Shown here: positions 40,251-48,644 of the stretch, in pieces
Numbering within the stretch: the first letter of the stretch is position 1
Layout: each line of letters begins with the position of its first letter
Assembly (NCBI RefSeq): GCF_005405065.1
Contig: NZ_BJDI01000003.1
Location: 248,001 to 312,000, forward strand
Length of the DNA: 64,000 nucleotides
Origin: Lactiplantibacillus nangangensis
Lineage (GTDB): Bacteria > Bacillota > Bacilli > Lactobacillales > Lactobacillaceae
Direction of reading: 5' to 3'
Program-made: the position numbers and the translations under genes
Notes under the pieces: model-generated
What the model was told of the DNA's origin: nothing
Databases searched by the model: none
What the model saw: only the letters and a program-made list of their open reading frames with translations

Positions 40251-41378
40251 ATGAAACGAATTGCTGTAAAAGGCTATTTTAATCGTAACTTGGGCGATGA
40301 TTTGTTGCTGAAGGCTCTGCTGGAACATTTTCCAGAAATAATGTTTTATATCTTAGTCGCTAAGAAGGATGTGACACATTATCAAAAACTAGGTCAAAAT
40401 TTACGAGTTGTCTCGAAAAACCTTGTTAGCCGGTGTTTGCTGCGGGGGTTGGACATGGTTAAAATGGTCAAATTGACAAGGCGACTCTTAAAGCCGTTCG
40501 TGGCGTATGTGGAACTCGGAGGCGCAATTTTTCAGCAGCGCACGGCCAAAGAAACTGTGAATAGGCTTCGGAGTGGGGTTCAGCTGAGCCAAAAACCGTA
40601 TTTTATTATCGGTAGTAATTTTGGACCAGTCAGTACTGATCGGTATACTAATGAATATGAGACTTTTTTTAGCAAAATAAATAGCGTTGTTTTTCGTGAT
40701 ACTAGTTCATATAACTTATTTTCGAATTTGAAGCAGGTCGCTGTTGCACCGGATGCAGCGTTGAGTTTATCGGTGACGCAACGTATGTTAAAAGCTTGCG
40801 AAAAACCTTATGTCGTGATGACGCCAATTGATCTACGGTTTACTAGCAGAATTTTATCGGAACAGTATTCAACAACGAGTGATTTTTATGAAGGACAGAT
40901 GAAACGATTAGCGGAAGCGTTAATCAGCAGCGGTTATGAGATTAAAATTATGGCTTTCAGTGAAGCCGAGGGCGATGAGCAGGCGGCACGACGTATTGCA
41001 CGACTGATTGTGCCAAAATTTCAAAAGCATGTCGGAATCTATACCTATCAAGATATTCCACAACTATTCGAAATGATGGCTGGTGCAGAACGACTGATCA
41101 GTGGTCGTTTTCATGCCATGATCTTAGGTTGGTTATTTCAGAAACCTCAATTAGTCGTGACGTATAGCGATAAGACTAAAAATGTGATTGCTGACTGCTT
41201 TCCTGAACAGCATGCTGTGCCTACTAAAATGTTGGCCCAAATTGAGGCGACTGATTTGGAAGTGTCCATGAATACGGTAGATTCTGATAGCTTAGCGGCA
41301 ATCCAAGCAGATGCAATGGGGCATTTTGAGCCACTTGAAGTCTTTTTACAAAAAAGTGCCGTCATGGGTCATCAATAG
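40251..41378 (+). CDS. Polysaccharide pyruvyl transferase family protein
   Basis: 375 residues. Family motifs: GYFNRNLGDDLLLKALLEHF at the start, ELGGAIFQQR, YFIIGSNFGPVSTDRY, VFRDTSSYNLF and ISGRFHAMILGWLFQKPQL near the end. It probably adds a ketal-linked pyruvate to a sugar, giving the polymer negative charge. It ends 8 bp before the flippase gene. Confidence 0.9.
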   Translation: MKRIAVKGYFNRNLGDDLLLKALLEHFPEIMFYILVAKKDVTHYQKLGQNLRVVSKNLVSRCLLRGLDMVKMVKLTRRLLKPFVAYVELGGAIFQQRTAKETVNRLRSGVQLSQKPYFIIGSNFGPVSTDRYTNEYETFFSKINSVVFRDTSSYNLFSNLKQVAVAPDAALSLSVTQRMLKACEKPYVVMTPIDLRFTSRILSEQYSTTSDFYEGQMKRLAEALISSGYEIKIMAFSEAEGDEQAARRIARLIVPKFQKHVGIYTYQDIPQLFEMMAGAERLISGRFHAMILGWLFQKPQLVVTYSDKTKNVIADCFPEQHAVPTKMLAQIEATDLEVSMNTVDSDSLAAIQADAMGHFEPLEVFLQKSAVMGHQ

Positions 41379-41386
41379 GGGAAGTA

Positions 41387-42817
41387 ATGACTAGAAATAA
41401 AAAACTACTGTCGAATGCGTTGATATTTATCATCGGTAATCTTGGGAGTAAACTGATCTCTTTCTTATTAGTCCCAATGTACACTTACTTTCTGACTACT
41501 GAGCAATACGGAACAATCGATTTGTTGATAACTAGTCTGAATTTATGCTTACCATTGATCAGTCTGAGCTTATTTGATGCAGTATTCAGGTTCGTTATGA
41601 ATAAGCAGATGGCGGCAACTGAGGTACTGTCAACCGGCTTTGTGTCAATGGGGGTATTACTACTCGGTTTGGGATTAATTTCGCCAGCGTTAGCGTTCTT
41701 ACACGTCCCGAATGTATTCTTGTTTGTTTTGATTTTAGGAAGTACGGCGATCTTGATGATGTTTCAGAACTTTGTCCGAGCCTATGGGCAGGCTAAAATA
41801 TTTGCAATTTCTGGCATCGTCAATTCGTTTACATTAGCGTTTTTAAACATACTATTGATTGTATCCATGAAAATGAAGGTAGAAGGTTATTTACTTTCTT
41901 ATCTAGTCGCAACGCTCATTGCAATTACTTACTTGGTGGCTCGGATGAAACTATGGCAGTTTATTAGGCTTACGGCTTTTTCAAAAGAATTAGTTGTGAA
42001 AATGTTACAGTACAGTGTGCCACTAATTCCCAACACTTTAGTATGGTGGCTCACCAATTGTGTTGGGCGATTCTTTATTTTATATTTTGTTGGCATAACT
42101 GCCAATGGCTTATTTGCGGTAGCCAATAAAGGACCCACAATCATCAATCTATTCTTTACAATCTTCCTGCAGGCGTGGCAAATTTCGGTTGTGGATGAAT
42201 ACAATAGTCCAGATTGTTCACGATATTATTCGCGTGTCTTTAAGTCCCTACAACAATGCTTATTTTTATTGGTTGCGTTACTCATTAGTTTGATTAAGCC
42301 AATGATGGCAATGCTTTTCGCTAACGACTATTACGAGTCGTGGCAGTATCTGCCAATCTTATTGGTCGCGGTTGTTTTTATGAATTTGGCGTCATTTTTG
42401 GGCACAATCTATTTAGCGGCCGAAAAAACGACTGGTCTATTCGCAACGACTGTTTATGGGGTGGTTATCAATTTGCTAGTTGGCGGTTGTTTGACGCCAG
42501 TGATCGGCATCAACGGGACTGGTATTGGTATGGGAGCCGGTTTCTTAGTCACGATGTTGTTGAGATTACAGGCTCTCAATAAATTTGTTGAGATTCTAAT
42601 GCCGTGGAAAGTGGTTAATGTGTCGCTAATTGGTATCTTAATGATAACGTTGGGATTATATTCGACTAGCTTAATGATTGAAGCGCTACTCATGGGCGTA
42701 GGATTAGTTTTGGTTGTTGTGATTAATCGCGAAATCATAGTCAGTTTAGTTGGACTGGTTGTGTCGTTAATATCAAAAAAAGTTACTCAAATGGGCAAGA
42801 ATCATAATGTTGACTAA
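41387..42817 (+). CDS. Wzx-type oligosaccharide flippase
   Basis: 476 residues with about 14 hydrophobic helices (MATE-like export superfamily). It begins KKLLSNALIFIIGNLGSKLI and FLLVPMYTYFLTTEQYGTID, the signature first helices of polysaccharide flippases. It would move lipid-linked repeat units across the membrane for the polymerase. It is the last gene of the operon. I find no clear terminator between its stop and zapA. Confidence 0.92.
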   Translation: MTRNKKLLSNALIFIIGNLGSKLISFLLVPMYTYFLTTEQYGTIDLLITSLNLCLPLISLSLFDAVFRFVMNKQMAATEVLSTGFVSMGVLLLGLGLISPALAFLHVPNVFLFVLILGSTAILMMFQNFVRAYGQAKIFAISGIVNSFTLAFLNILLIVSMKMKVEGYLLSYLVATLIAITYLVARMKLWQFIRLTAFSKELVVKMLQYSVPLIPNTLVWWLTNCVGRFFILYFVGITANGLFAVANKGPTIINLFFTIFLQAWQISVVDEYNSPDCSRYYSRVFKSLQQCLFLLVALLISLIKPMMAMLFANDYYESWQYLPILLVAVVFMNLASFLGTIYLAAEKTTGLFATTVYGVVINLLVGGCLTPVIGINGTGIGMGAGFLVTMLLRLQALNKFVEILMPWKVVNVSLIGILMITLGLYSTSLMIEALLMGVGLVLVVVINREIIVSLVGLVVSLISKKVTQMGKNHNVD

Positions 42818-42854
42818 TATTAAGGTTCGGAGGACATTCGTTGCACCTTAAAAG

Positions 42855-42883
42855 TCGCATAAACCCAGCATTCATGCTAAAAT
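42855..42883 (+). promoter_or_regulatory. Probable zapA promoter
   Basis: TCGCAT (42855-42860), a 17-bp spacer and TAAAAT (42878-42883) with an upstream TG (TGCTAAAAT). Confidence 0.6.
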
Positions 42884-42919
42884 AAGTTTTGTTATTGAAC
42901 ACAAGGGAGCTGGGTCAAG

Positions 42920-43171
42920 ATGGCTGCAAGTAAGCGCCGCTTTAAAGCGGAAATCGATGGTCATGAGTATACGATCATCGGGAGTGCCTCCGACCGTCAC
43001 ATGCAAACGGTGACGCGGATGATGAATGAACAAATTGAACAATTAAAGAAATTAGCCCCATACCTGTCTGACCAAGAGATTGCGACATTGATTGCTTTCA
43101 ATGCGATTTCAGATCAAGTGGATAAACAAGCAGAATTATTGAAGATGCAACCGGATGATGCCAAAGAATAA
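42920..43171 (+). CDS. zapA: Cell division protein ZapA
   Basis: 83 residues. It begins ASKRRFKAEIDGHEYTIIG and continues MQTVTRMMNEQIEQLKKLAP and IATLIAFNAISDQVDKQAEL, giving the ZapA globular head plus coiled coil. It promotes bundling of FtsZ filaments. The ATG follows AAGGGAGCTGGGTCAAG. Its last codons form the left arm of an intrinsic terminator, so the gene is a self-contained unit. In many Firmicutes cvpA lies between zapA and mutS2; it is absent here. Confidence 0.92.
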   Translation: MAASKRRFKAEIDGHEYTIIGSASDRHMQTVTRMMNEQIEQLKKLAPYLSDQEIATLIAFNAISDQVDKQAELLKMQPDDAKE

Positions 43172-43189
43172 CTGCATCATCTTTTTTTT
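43154..43189 (+). terminator. zapA terminator overlapping the stop
   Basis: GATGATGC (43154-43161, coding) pairs perfectly with GCATCATC (43174-43181), followed by eight T's. Confidence 0.88.
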
Positions 43190-43224
43190 GCGTCTGACCC
43201 GAGTCAATCCAAGGAGGGATACGA

Positions 43225-45591
43225 TTGAATTCTAAAGTACTCACTACCTTAGAGTACCAACAAGTTAAACAACAGCTGACACCATATCTGGTGTCAGCTG
43301 CCGGTCAAAAAGAACTGGCCAGTTTACAGCCAATGAACGATTTAGCCCAAGTCCAATTGGCGTTAGATGAGACGAATGATGGGGCCGAAGTCTACCGATT
43401 AAAAGGTGGGATTCCGATTGCCCGCTTAGCAGACATTGCACCCCACATGAAACGTTTGGCGATTGGGGCCACATTAAACGGGAGTGAACTCGGACAAGTC
43501 GGCCGGGTCTTAAAGACGACGCGCGCAATCACGCGGTTCTTTGAAGACCTCCTAGAAGATTCACCAGAAAACGGGATTCGGCATTTATTTGACGAAGTCC
43601 AAGAACTGGTGACCTTACCCGAAGTGACTAAACGGCTGGCGACCGCGATCGAAGGGGACGGGCACATTACAGATGACGCGTCACCTGAACTAGGCAGCAT
43701 TCGGAGTCACATTAGCAAAACTGAAGGCGAAATTCGCTCAAAGATGGAACAATATACGCGGGGGAAGGATTCTAAATACCTCAGTGATCCAATCATCACG
43801 ATTCGAAACGACCGATACGTGATTCCAGTCAAAGCTGAAAATCGCAGTCGATTTGGCGGGATCGTGCATGACCAAAGTGCGAGTGGGCAAACATTATTTA
43901 TTGAACCACAAGCAGTGATGGCCCTGAACGACCGGTTACGTCAAAATCAAGTGGCAGAGAAGCAAGAAGAACAACGTATCTTGGAAGAACTCTCTAACTT
44001 GATTTCACCGTACCAGGATGAAATTTTGCAAAATGCGGCAATCCTGGGCCATTTTGACTTTATCAACGCTAAAGCCCGGTATGCGCATGACATGAAAGCC
44101 ACCGAACCGACCGTCTCGACGAAGAATGAAGTCTTTTTACGGCAAGCACGGCATCCGTTGATTGCTCAAAAGAAAGTCGTCGCCAACGATATTACGTTGG
44201 GCACGGACTATCAGGCAATCGTGATCACGGGACCCAACACTGGTGGGAAGACGATCACGTTGAAGACACTCGGTTTACTGCAATTGATGGGTCAATCTGG
44301 CTTATTCATTCCAGTGGACGAAGGTAGTCGAATTGGCATTTACAATGAAATTTTTGCAGATATTGGTGATGAACAATCCATCGAGCAGAACTTGAGTACG
44401 TTCTCGTCACATATGGAGAACATTGAAAGTTTTCTCGCTCAAATCGATGATCGTAGCTTAGTGCTTGTCGATGAATTGGGTGCCGGGACCGATCCTCAAG
44501 AAGGGGCAGCCTTGGCGATTGCCATTTTGGACGCGATTGGCGCCAAAGGAACGCAGGTTGTTGCCACGACCCACTATCCAGAACTGAAGGCCTACGGGTT
44601 TAATCGCCCAGATACGATCAATGCTAGCATGGAGTTCGATGAAGCCACATTGAAACCAACTTATCGGTTACTCGTTGGGATTCCTGGACGGAGTAATGCG
44701 TTAGATATTGCACAACGGTTAGGAATTTCCAAGACGATTGTTGATCAAGCACGATCACTCACTGACAGCGATAGTCAGGATTTAAATGCGATGATCGCCG
44801 ACTTAGTTGCTAAACGCAAGCAAGTCGAAGACGAACAGTTGCAGCTAACAACTGACCTAACTGACGCGGATCAGCTACACAAACAATTGAAGAGTGAATT
44901 CAATGCTTATCAACAACGTAAGGATCAATTGATTGAAGACGCCAAGGTTCAAGCTAATGAAATTGTTGAGAAGAGCAAGACTAAGGCGGATGCCATTATT
45001 AGTGACTTACGTAAAAAACAACTCGCTAGTGGGACGACCAACATTAAGGAAAATGAGTTGATCGATGCCAAGGGTGCCTTGAATGCTTTGGAACAACAGC
45101 CTAAGTTGCGGAAGAACCGAGTCTTGCGGCATGAAAAGGCCAAGCAAGATTTCCATGAAGGCGACGATGTGTTAGTCAAGTCGTATGGCCAACGTGGGGT
45201 GCTCGTTCAGAAGATGGGCAATCATGAGTGGGAAGTTCAACTCGGCATCTTGAAGATGAAGATTCAAGATGCTGATATGGAAAAGGTAGCGCCGGAGGCC
45301 GAGCCTAAACGGGCGCGTGCCACGGTGCAATCGGCTAATGCGAGCCATGTTTCACCGAACTTGGATCTGCGTGGTGTTCGTTACGAAGACGCGATGACCC
45401 AAGTGGATCGGTATATTGACGCTGCCTTATTAGCCGGTTATCCTTCCGTCACCATTGTGCATGGGAAAGGGACTGGCGCCTTACGTGAAGGGATCACCGA
45501 GTACCTGAAGACGAATCGACAAGTGAAGTCGTTCCACTTCGCCGCACCGAACCACGGTGGCAATGGGGCGACTGAGGTTAGTTTTAAATAG
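43225..45591 (+). CDS. mutS2: MutS2 endonuclease / ribosome-collision factor
   Basis: 788 residues. MutS-like core and ATPase with Walker A GPNTGGKT and Walker B LVLVDELGAGTDPQEG, a long coiled coil (about 515-610) and the C-terminal Smr domain (NLDLRGVRYEDAMTQVDRYI, IVHGKGTGALREGI). It lacks the mismatch-recognition domain. Relatives suppress recombination and, in Bacillus, rescue collided ribosomes. The TTG at 43225 follows AAGGAGG. A perfect inverted repeat lies in codons 17-26. The gene has no obvious promoter of its own, so it may depend on read-through of the zapA terminator. Confidence 0.96.
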   Translation: MNSKVLTTLEYQQVKQQLTPYLVSAAGQKELASLQPMNDLAQVQLALDETNDGAEVYRLKGGIPIARLADIAPHMKRLAIGATLNGSELGQVGRVLKTTRAITRFFEDLLEDSPENGIRHLFDEVQELVTLPEVTKRLATAIEGDGHITDDASPELGSIRSHISKTEGEIRSKMEQYTRGKDSKYLSDPIITIRNDRYVIPVKAENRSRFGGIVHDQSASGQTLFIEPQAVMALNDRLRQNQVAEKQEEQRILEELSNLISPYQDEILQNAAILGHFDFINAKARYAHDMKATEPTVSTKNEVFLRQARHPLIAQKKVVANDITLGTDYQAIVITGPNTGGKTITLKTLGLLQLMGQSGLFIPVDEGSRIGIYNEIFADIGDEQSIEQNLSTFSSHMENIESFLAQIDDRSLVLVDELGAGTDPQEGAALAIAILDAIGAKGTQVVATTHYPELKAYGFNRPDTINASMEFDEATLKPTYRLLVGIPGRSNALDIAQRLGISKTIVDQARSLTDSDSQDLNAMIADLVAKRKQVEDEQLQLTTDLTDADQLHKQLKSEFNAYQQRKDQLIEDAKVQANEIVEKSKTKADAIISDLRKKQLASGTTNIKENELIDAKGALNALEQQPKLRKNRVLRHEKAKQDFHEGDDVLVKSYGQRGVLVQKMGNHEWEVQLGILKMKIQDADMEKVAPEAEPKRARATVQSANASHVSPNLDLRGVRYEDAMTQVDRYIDAALLAGYPSVTIVHGKGTGALREGITEYLKTNRQVKSFHFAAPNHGGNGATEVSFK

Positions 45592-45607
45592 ATTGTAGAC
45601 AAATTAG

Positions 45608-45635
45608 TTGTTCTTTTTGGGTTAACTGATATACT
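45608..45635 (+). promoter_or_regulatory. trxA promoter
   Basis: TTGTTC (45608-45613), a 16-bp spacer and TATACT (45630-45635). Confidence 0.65.
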
Positions 45636-45676
45636 TACTATAAGTAAATGATTAAATTATAGGGAGGCCGATCAAA

Positions 45677-45994
45677 ATGGTCGCAGCGACTACTGATAAG
45701 ACTTTTGAAACGGATACTGCTAAGGGCGTCACATTAACAGACTTTTGGGCAACATGGTGTGGTCCTTGCCGGATGCAATCACCTGTGGTTGAACAATTAG
45801 ACGGCGAAATGGGCGATAAGGTTACTTTTAACAAGATGGATGTTGATGCTAATCCGGAAACGGCTAGCAACTTCGGCATTATGAGTATCCCAACGTTATT
45901 AGTTAAAAAAGACGGCGAAGTAGTCGATACGTTGGTTGGCTACCACTCAAAAGAACAAATTATGAAAACTTTAAATCAATACGTTGAAGCGTAA
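45677..45994 (+). CDS. trxA: Thioredoxin
   Basis: 105 residues. Redox site WCGPC in TDFWATWCGPCRMQSPVVEQ; cis-Pro loop MSIPTLLVKKDG. It reduces protein disulfides in the cytoplasm. The ATG follows AGGGAGGCCGATCAAA. It has its own promoter and terminator. Its position after mutS2 is common in lactobacilli. Confidence 0.97.
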   Translation: MVAATTDKTFETDTAKGVTLTDFWATWCGPCRMQSPVVEQLDGEMGDKVTFNKMDVDANPETASNFGIMSIPTLLVKKDGEVVDTLVGYHSKEQIMKTLNQYVEA

Positions 45995-46006
45995 TGGTTG
46001 AAACTT

Positions 46007-46053
46007 GCGGGTCCAGGATTGCCAGTTGTTGGTGATTTTGGACCCGCTTTTTT
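46007..46053 (+). terminator. trxA terminator
   Basis: GCGGGTCCA pairs with TTGGACCCGC across a 20-base loop and is followed by TTTTTT. Confidence 0.82.
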
Positions 46054-46126
46054 GATGGAAAGATGGACAGGTTACGTAATTAACTGTTGAATCGACTTTA
46101 ATGATTGAAGGCAGGTGTAAAGTTAG

Positions 46127-46669
46127 ATGACCACATGGATTCGACAGTTTCCTGATAAATATGGCAAGTTTGAATTAGAAAACTATTTAACTAAATTGGA
46201 AAGTAAAATTAAAGCGGATCATCAGGCTAAGGATTGTCGTGAGTTAAGATTGCTTCTTAATGCCTTGCTGAGTGTGAAATCCGCAACTACGGCCGATTTT
46301 TACCAGTTGATGGGAGGCCAAAAACGAGAACTCAGACTAAATGTCAGTTATACTGAGCCTGAGACAAATCGGCGCGTCGATGGTTACCTGAAATTGGTAA
46401 AAAAGATTAAGCGATATCCGAGTGACCCAATCTTTGAGTTTCGACTCAATTTACCAGATAAAGCTTTCAGGGCAATCTTCCTCTATTTGACTATTGGGTC
46501 TAATGCGTTTGATGTCTATGTTTGTGCGTACACAAAGATTAACCGTAGTGGGCCAACAAATCATTTTGTAGATATTTGTAAAGATCGTTATGATGATTTT
46601 CAAAGGCATCCCATAACTTATCAAAATTTTTTATATTTAGGAAGTGAAACGAATGCAAGATTTAAATGA
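46127..46669 (+). CDS. Probable RelE/HigB-superfamily toxin
   Basis: 180 residues, not firmly recognised. The segment YPSDPIFEFRLNLPDKAFRAIFLYLT has the two-strand pattern of RelE/HigB/Gp49-like toxins (E-x-R followed by an aromatic-R-hydrophobic strand). The N-terminal 60 residues are helical and charged. It overlaps by 17 bp a small HTH-like gene, the toxin-first order of higBA systems. The cassette lies between two terminators, is AT-rich compared with its neighbours and appears inserted. The ribosome site is weak (GCAGGTGTAAAGTTAG). The family assignment is inference. Confidence 0.55.
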   Translation: MTTWIRQFPDKYGKFELENYLTKLESKIKADHQAKDCRELRLLLNALLSVKSATTADFYQLMGGQKRELRLNVSYTEPETNRRVDGYLKLVKKIKRYPSDPIFEFRLNLPDKAFRAIFLYLTIGSNAFDVYVCAYTKINRSGPTNHFVDICKDRYDDFQRHPITYQNFLYLGSETNARFK

Positions 46670-46931
46670 AATGATTACCGGTAATTCATATATGAAAGCA
46701 ATTATTAATGGTCAGAATTATAAAAATAGTCGTCAATTGGCACTTTTGTTGATGCGGGCAGATATTAACGAGGAATCATTAGCGAAAAAATCCGGACTGA
46801 CTCTTGATAGCGTTCAAGCAGCCTTAGCAGGTGATCCAGCTGTTTCTGCAGCGTGTTATAGTAGATTAGGCCATGTGCTTGAAGTGATTATTCAGGTGGA
46901 TCAAGTTACCGACTATCGTGAAAGCAATTAG
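46653..46931 (+). CDS. Probable HigA-like HTH antitoxin
   Basis: 92 residues. The C-terminal part (LAKKSGLTLDSVQAALAGDP, AACYSRLGHVLEVI) has the spacing of an XRE/HigA helix-turn-helix. The N-terminal 30 residues could contact the partner. The ATG at 46653 has AGGAAG 8 bp upstream; the GTG three codons earlier lacks a site. It overlaps the upstream probable toxin by 17 bp, suggesting coupled translation. A terminator follows about 90 bp on. Confidence 0.6.
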   Translation: MQDLNEMITGNSYMKAIINGQNYKNSRQLALLLMRADINEESLAKKSGLTLDSVQAALAGDPAVSAACYSRLGHVLEVIIQVDQVTDYRESN

Positions 46932-47018
46932 GCAAATTGCGATTTGTTTGTGGTCATCATTAAAACTAGATTTTGAGAATACAAAGGATTTGAGGCAGTT
47001 GATCGAAATCGAATCAGT

Positions 47019-47050
47019 GGCAGTATCGCGTAACAGGGTGCTGCCTTTTT
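47019..47050 (+). terminator. Probable terminator of the HigBA-like pair
   Basis: GGCAG pairs with CTGCC with partial inner pairing, followed by TTTTT. The stem is short. Confidence 0.55.
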
Positions 47051-47063
47051 GATTAGTCAGTAT

Positions 47064-47093
47064 CAAAAAAACACTACCAAGCTGGCAGTGTTT
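47064..47093 (-). terminator. yslB terminator (minus strand)
   Basis: AAACACTGCCA pairs with TGGTAGTGTTT on the minus strand, followed by TTTT. Confidence 0.8.
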
Positions 47094-47097
47094 CGGT

Positions 47098-47631
47098 TTA
47101 AGCATCCGTATTCGCGGGGGTATCGTCCGCGTCTGGTTGTATTTCAGTTTCCGGATGAACGATTTCGATGGGGGTCGCAGGATCATGACCCAACAAAGGT
47201 TGATTATGATCGATGGTAACCGCAATACGAAGCCGCATTTTGTTTTGAAAGGTAATTTTTGCTTCACCGACGCAGTTGAAACGGGCACTGACTTGTTCAG
47301 CCAAGAAGCCAGTTTCGAGCATGAAGTCTGGTTTCTTAATGGCATAACTCCGTCGAGCAACCGGTTCACCGGTCAGTTCATAGGTGATCAGGTCATTGGC
47401 TTCTTTCTCGACGATTAAATGGCCCCAGCCACATTGTTCGAAGAACGTGACCAAGTCTTCATTTGAAGCGACAGGAAATTGGCGCGCCAAGTCTTTACCG
47501 GCCCAGTAAAGAATCCCACTGCTATCGTCCCCCAGCAAGTTTGGTAACAAGGCATCACGCAACACTTCAACGCTTAAAACGGAAGTCTTGATCGCGTTAC
47601 CCGCAAATTGAGAATAAAAGGCGTTCGTCAT
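47098..47631 (-). CDS. YslB/DUF2507 family protein
   Basis: 177 residues. The middle matches the DUF2507 pattern: LRDALLPNLLGDDSSGILYW, AGKDLARQFPV, FFEQCGWGHLIV and KPDFMLETGFLAEQVS. The last 25 residues are an acidic, Pro/Thr-rich tail. The family is related to V4R ligand-binding folds, but its role is unknown. The ATG follows GGAAAGGAACAATC. It is divergent from murI, a conserved neighbourhood in Firmicutes. Confidence 0.87.
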   Translation of the reverse strand: MTNAFYSQFAGNAIKTSVLSVEVLRDALLPNLLGDDSSGILYWAGKDLARQFPVASNEDLVTFFEQCGWGHLIVEKEANDLITYELTGEPVARRSYAIKKPDFMLETGFLAEQVSARFNCVGEAKITFQNKMRLRIAVTIDHNQPLLGHDPATPIEIVHPETEIQPDADDTPANTDA

Positions 47632-47765
47632 GATTGTTCCTTTCCGTGTTTAGTCGCAGTATCTTACTGCATCATAATATATATTATAACTTGTTCTCGC
47701 AGATATACAGCACTTTTTCACTTCCTTGAATGGAAACTTTACCAATTTCGTCACATTTGAGCCGC

Positions 47766-47794
47766 TTGAAATCGCCCTCAAAAAAGACCATAAT
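47766..47794 (+). promoter_or_regulatory. murI promoter
   Basis: TTGAAA (47766-47771), a 17-bp spacer and CATAAT (47789-47794). Confidence 0.65.
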
Positions 47795-47829
47795 GTAGTT
47801 TCAGAATTCAGCGAACGGAGATTTTGAGA

Positions 47830-48642
47830 ATGTCAAATGAACAGCCAATTGGTTTCATGGATTCCGGGGTCGGCGGCTTGACAGTGGTCAAGCAGGCCTT
47901 GAAACAGCTCCCCCGTGAAACGGTTATTTTTATCGGGGATCAGGCACGGTTACCATATGGGCCGCGTCCCAGTGAACAAGTGCGTGCCTTCTCCTGGCAA
48001 ATGACCCATTTCTTGTTAAAACAAAACATTAAGATGTTAGTCATTGCCTGCAATACGGCGACTGCGGCAGCGCTACCGGATTTGCGCGCCAAACTAGATA
48101 TTCCGGTGATTGGCGTGATCTCACCGGGGTCACGGGCCGCCATCAAGGCCTCAAAGAACCATCGGATCGGGGTCATCGCAACTGAGGGCACGATTCGCAG
48201 TAACGCTTATCGCGATGCAATTTTAGCGAAAGACCCTGGGGCGACAGTAATTTCACAGGCGTGTCCAAAATTTGTCCCACTCGTTGAATCAAACGAGTAT
48301 CAGTCGCCCGTCGCGAAGCGGGTCGTGGCAGAAGGCTTACAAAGCTTCAAGCACAGCGGCATCGACACCTTAGTACTCGGCTGCACGCATTATCCGTTAT
48401 TACGGCCATTGATTCAAAACGTTGTTGGACCAGACGTGACGTTGATTGACTCGGGTGCCGAGACGGTCAATGGGGTTTCATTCATGTTGGACTATTTAGA
48501 TATTGCGAATACGAGTGCCCAACAGGCTCAGCCTGACCAGTACTATACGACTGGTTCAGCCGACCAATTTGCGACGATTGCCAAAAACTGGTTAAGGCTC
48601 CCAGATTTCACCGCAACTCACATTGACTTAGGAAGGAACTGA
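47830..48642 (+). CDS. murI: Glutamate racemase
   Basis: Makes D-glutamate for peptidoglycan. 270 residues. The two catalytic cysteines are in VIACNTATAAALP and LVLGCTHYPLLRP; the substrate loop is GFMDSGVGGLTV at the start. The ATG at 47830 lies 9 bp after GGAG; an in-frame TTG at 47824 is too close to it. The XTP pyrophosphatase gene follows after 2 bp, so murI heads an operon. Confidence 0.97.
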   Translation: MSNEQPIGFMDSGVGGLTVVKQALKQLPRETVIFIGDQARLPYGPRPSEQVRAFSWQMTHFLLKQNIKMLVIACNTATAAALPDLRAKLDIPVIGVISPGSRAAIKASKNHRIGVIATEGTIRSNAYRDAILAKDPGATVISQACPKFVPLVESNEYQSPVAKRVVAEGLQSFKHSGIDTLVLGCTHYPLLRPLIQNVVGPDVTLIDSGAETVNGVSFMLDYLDIANTSAQQAQPDQYYTTGSADQFATIAKNWLRLPDFTATHIDLGRN

Positions 48643-48644
48643 TC

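Noticed and set aside
46866-47369. 167-residue minus-strand frame overlapping yslB
   Set aside because: It overlaps YslB out of frame and passes through two terminators; no family similarity seen.
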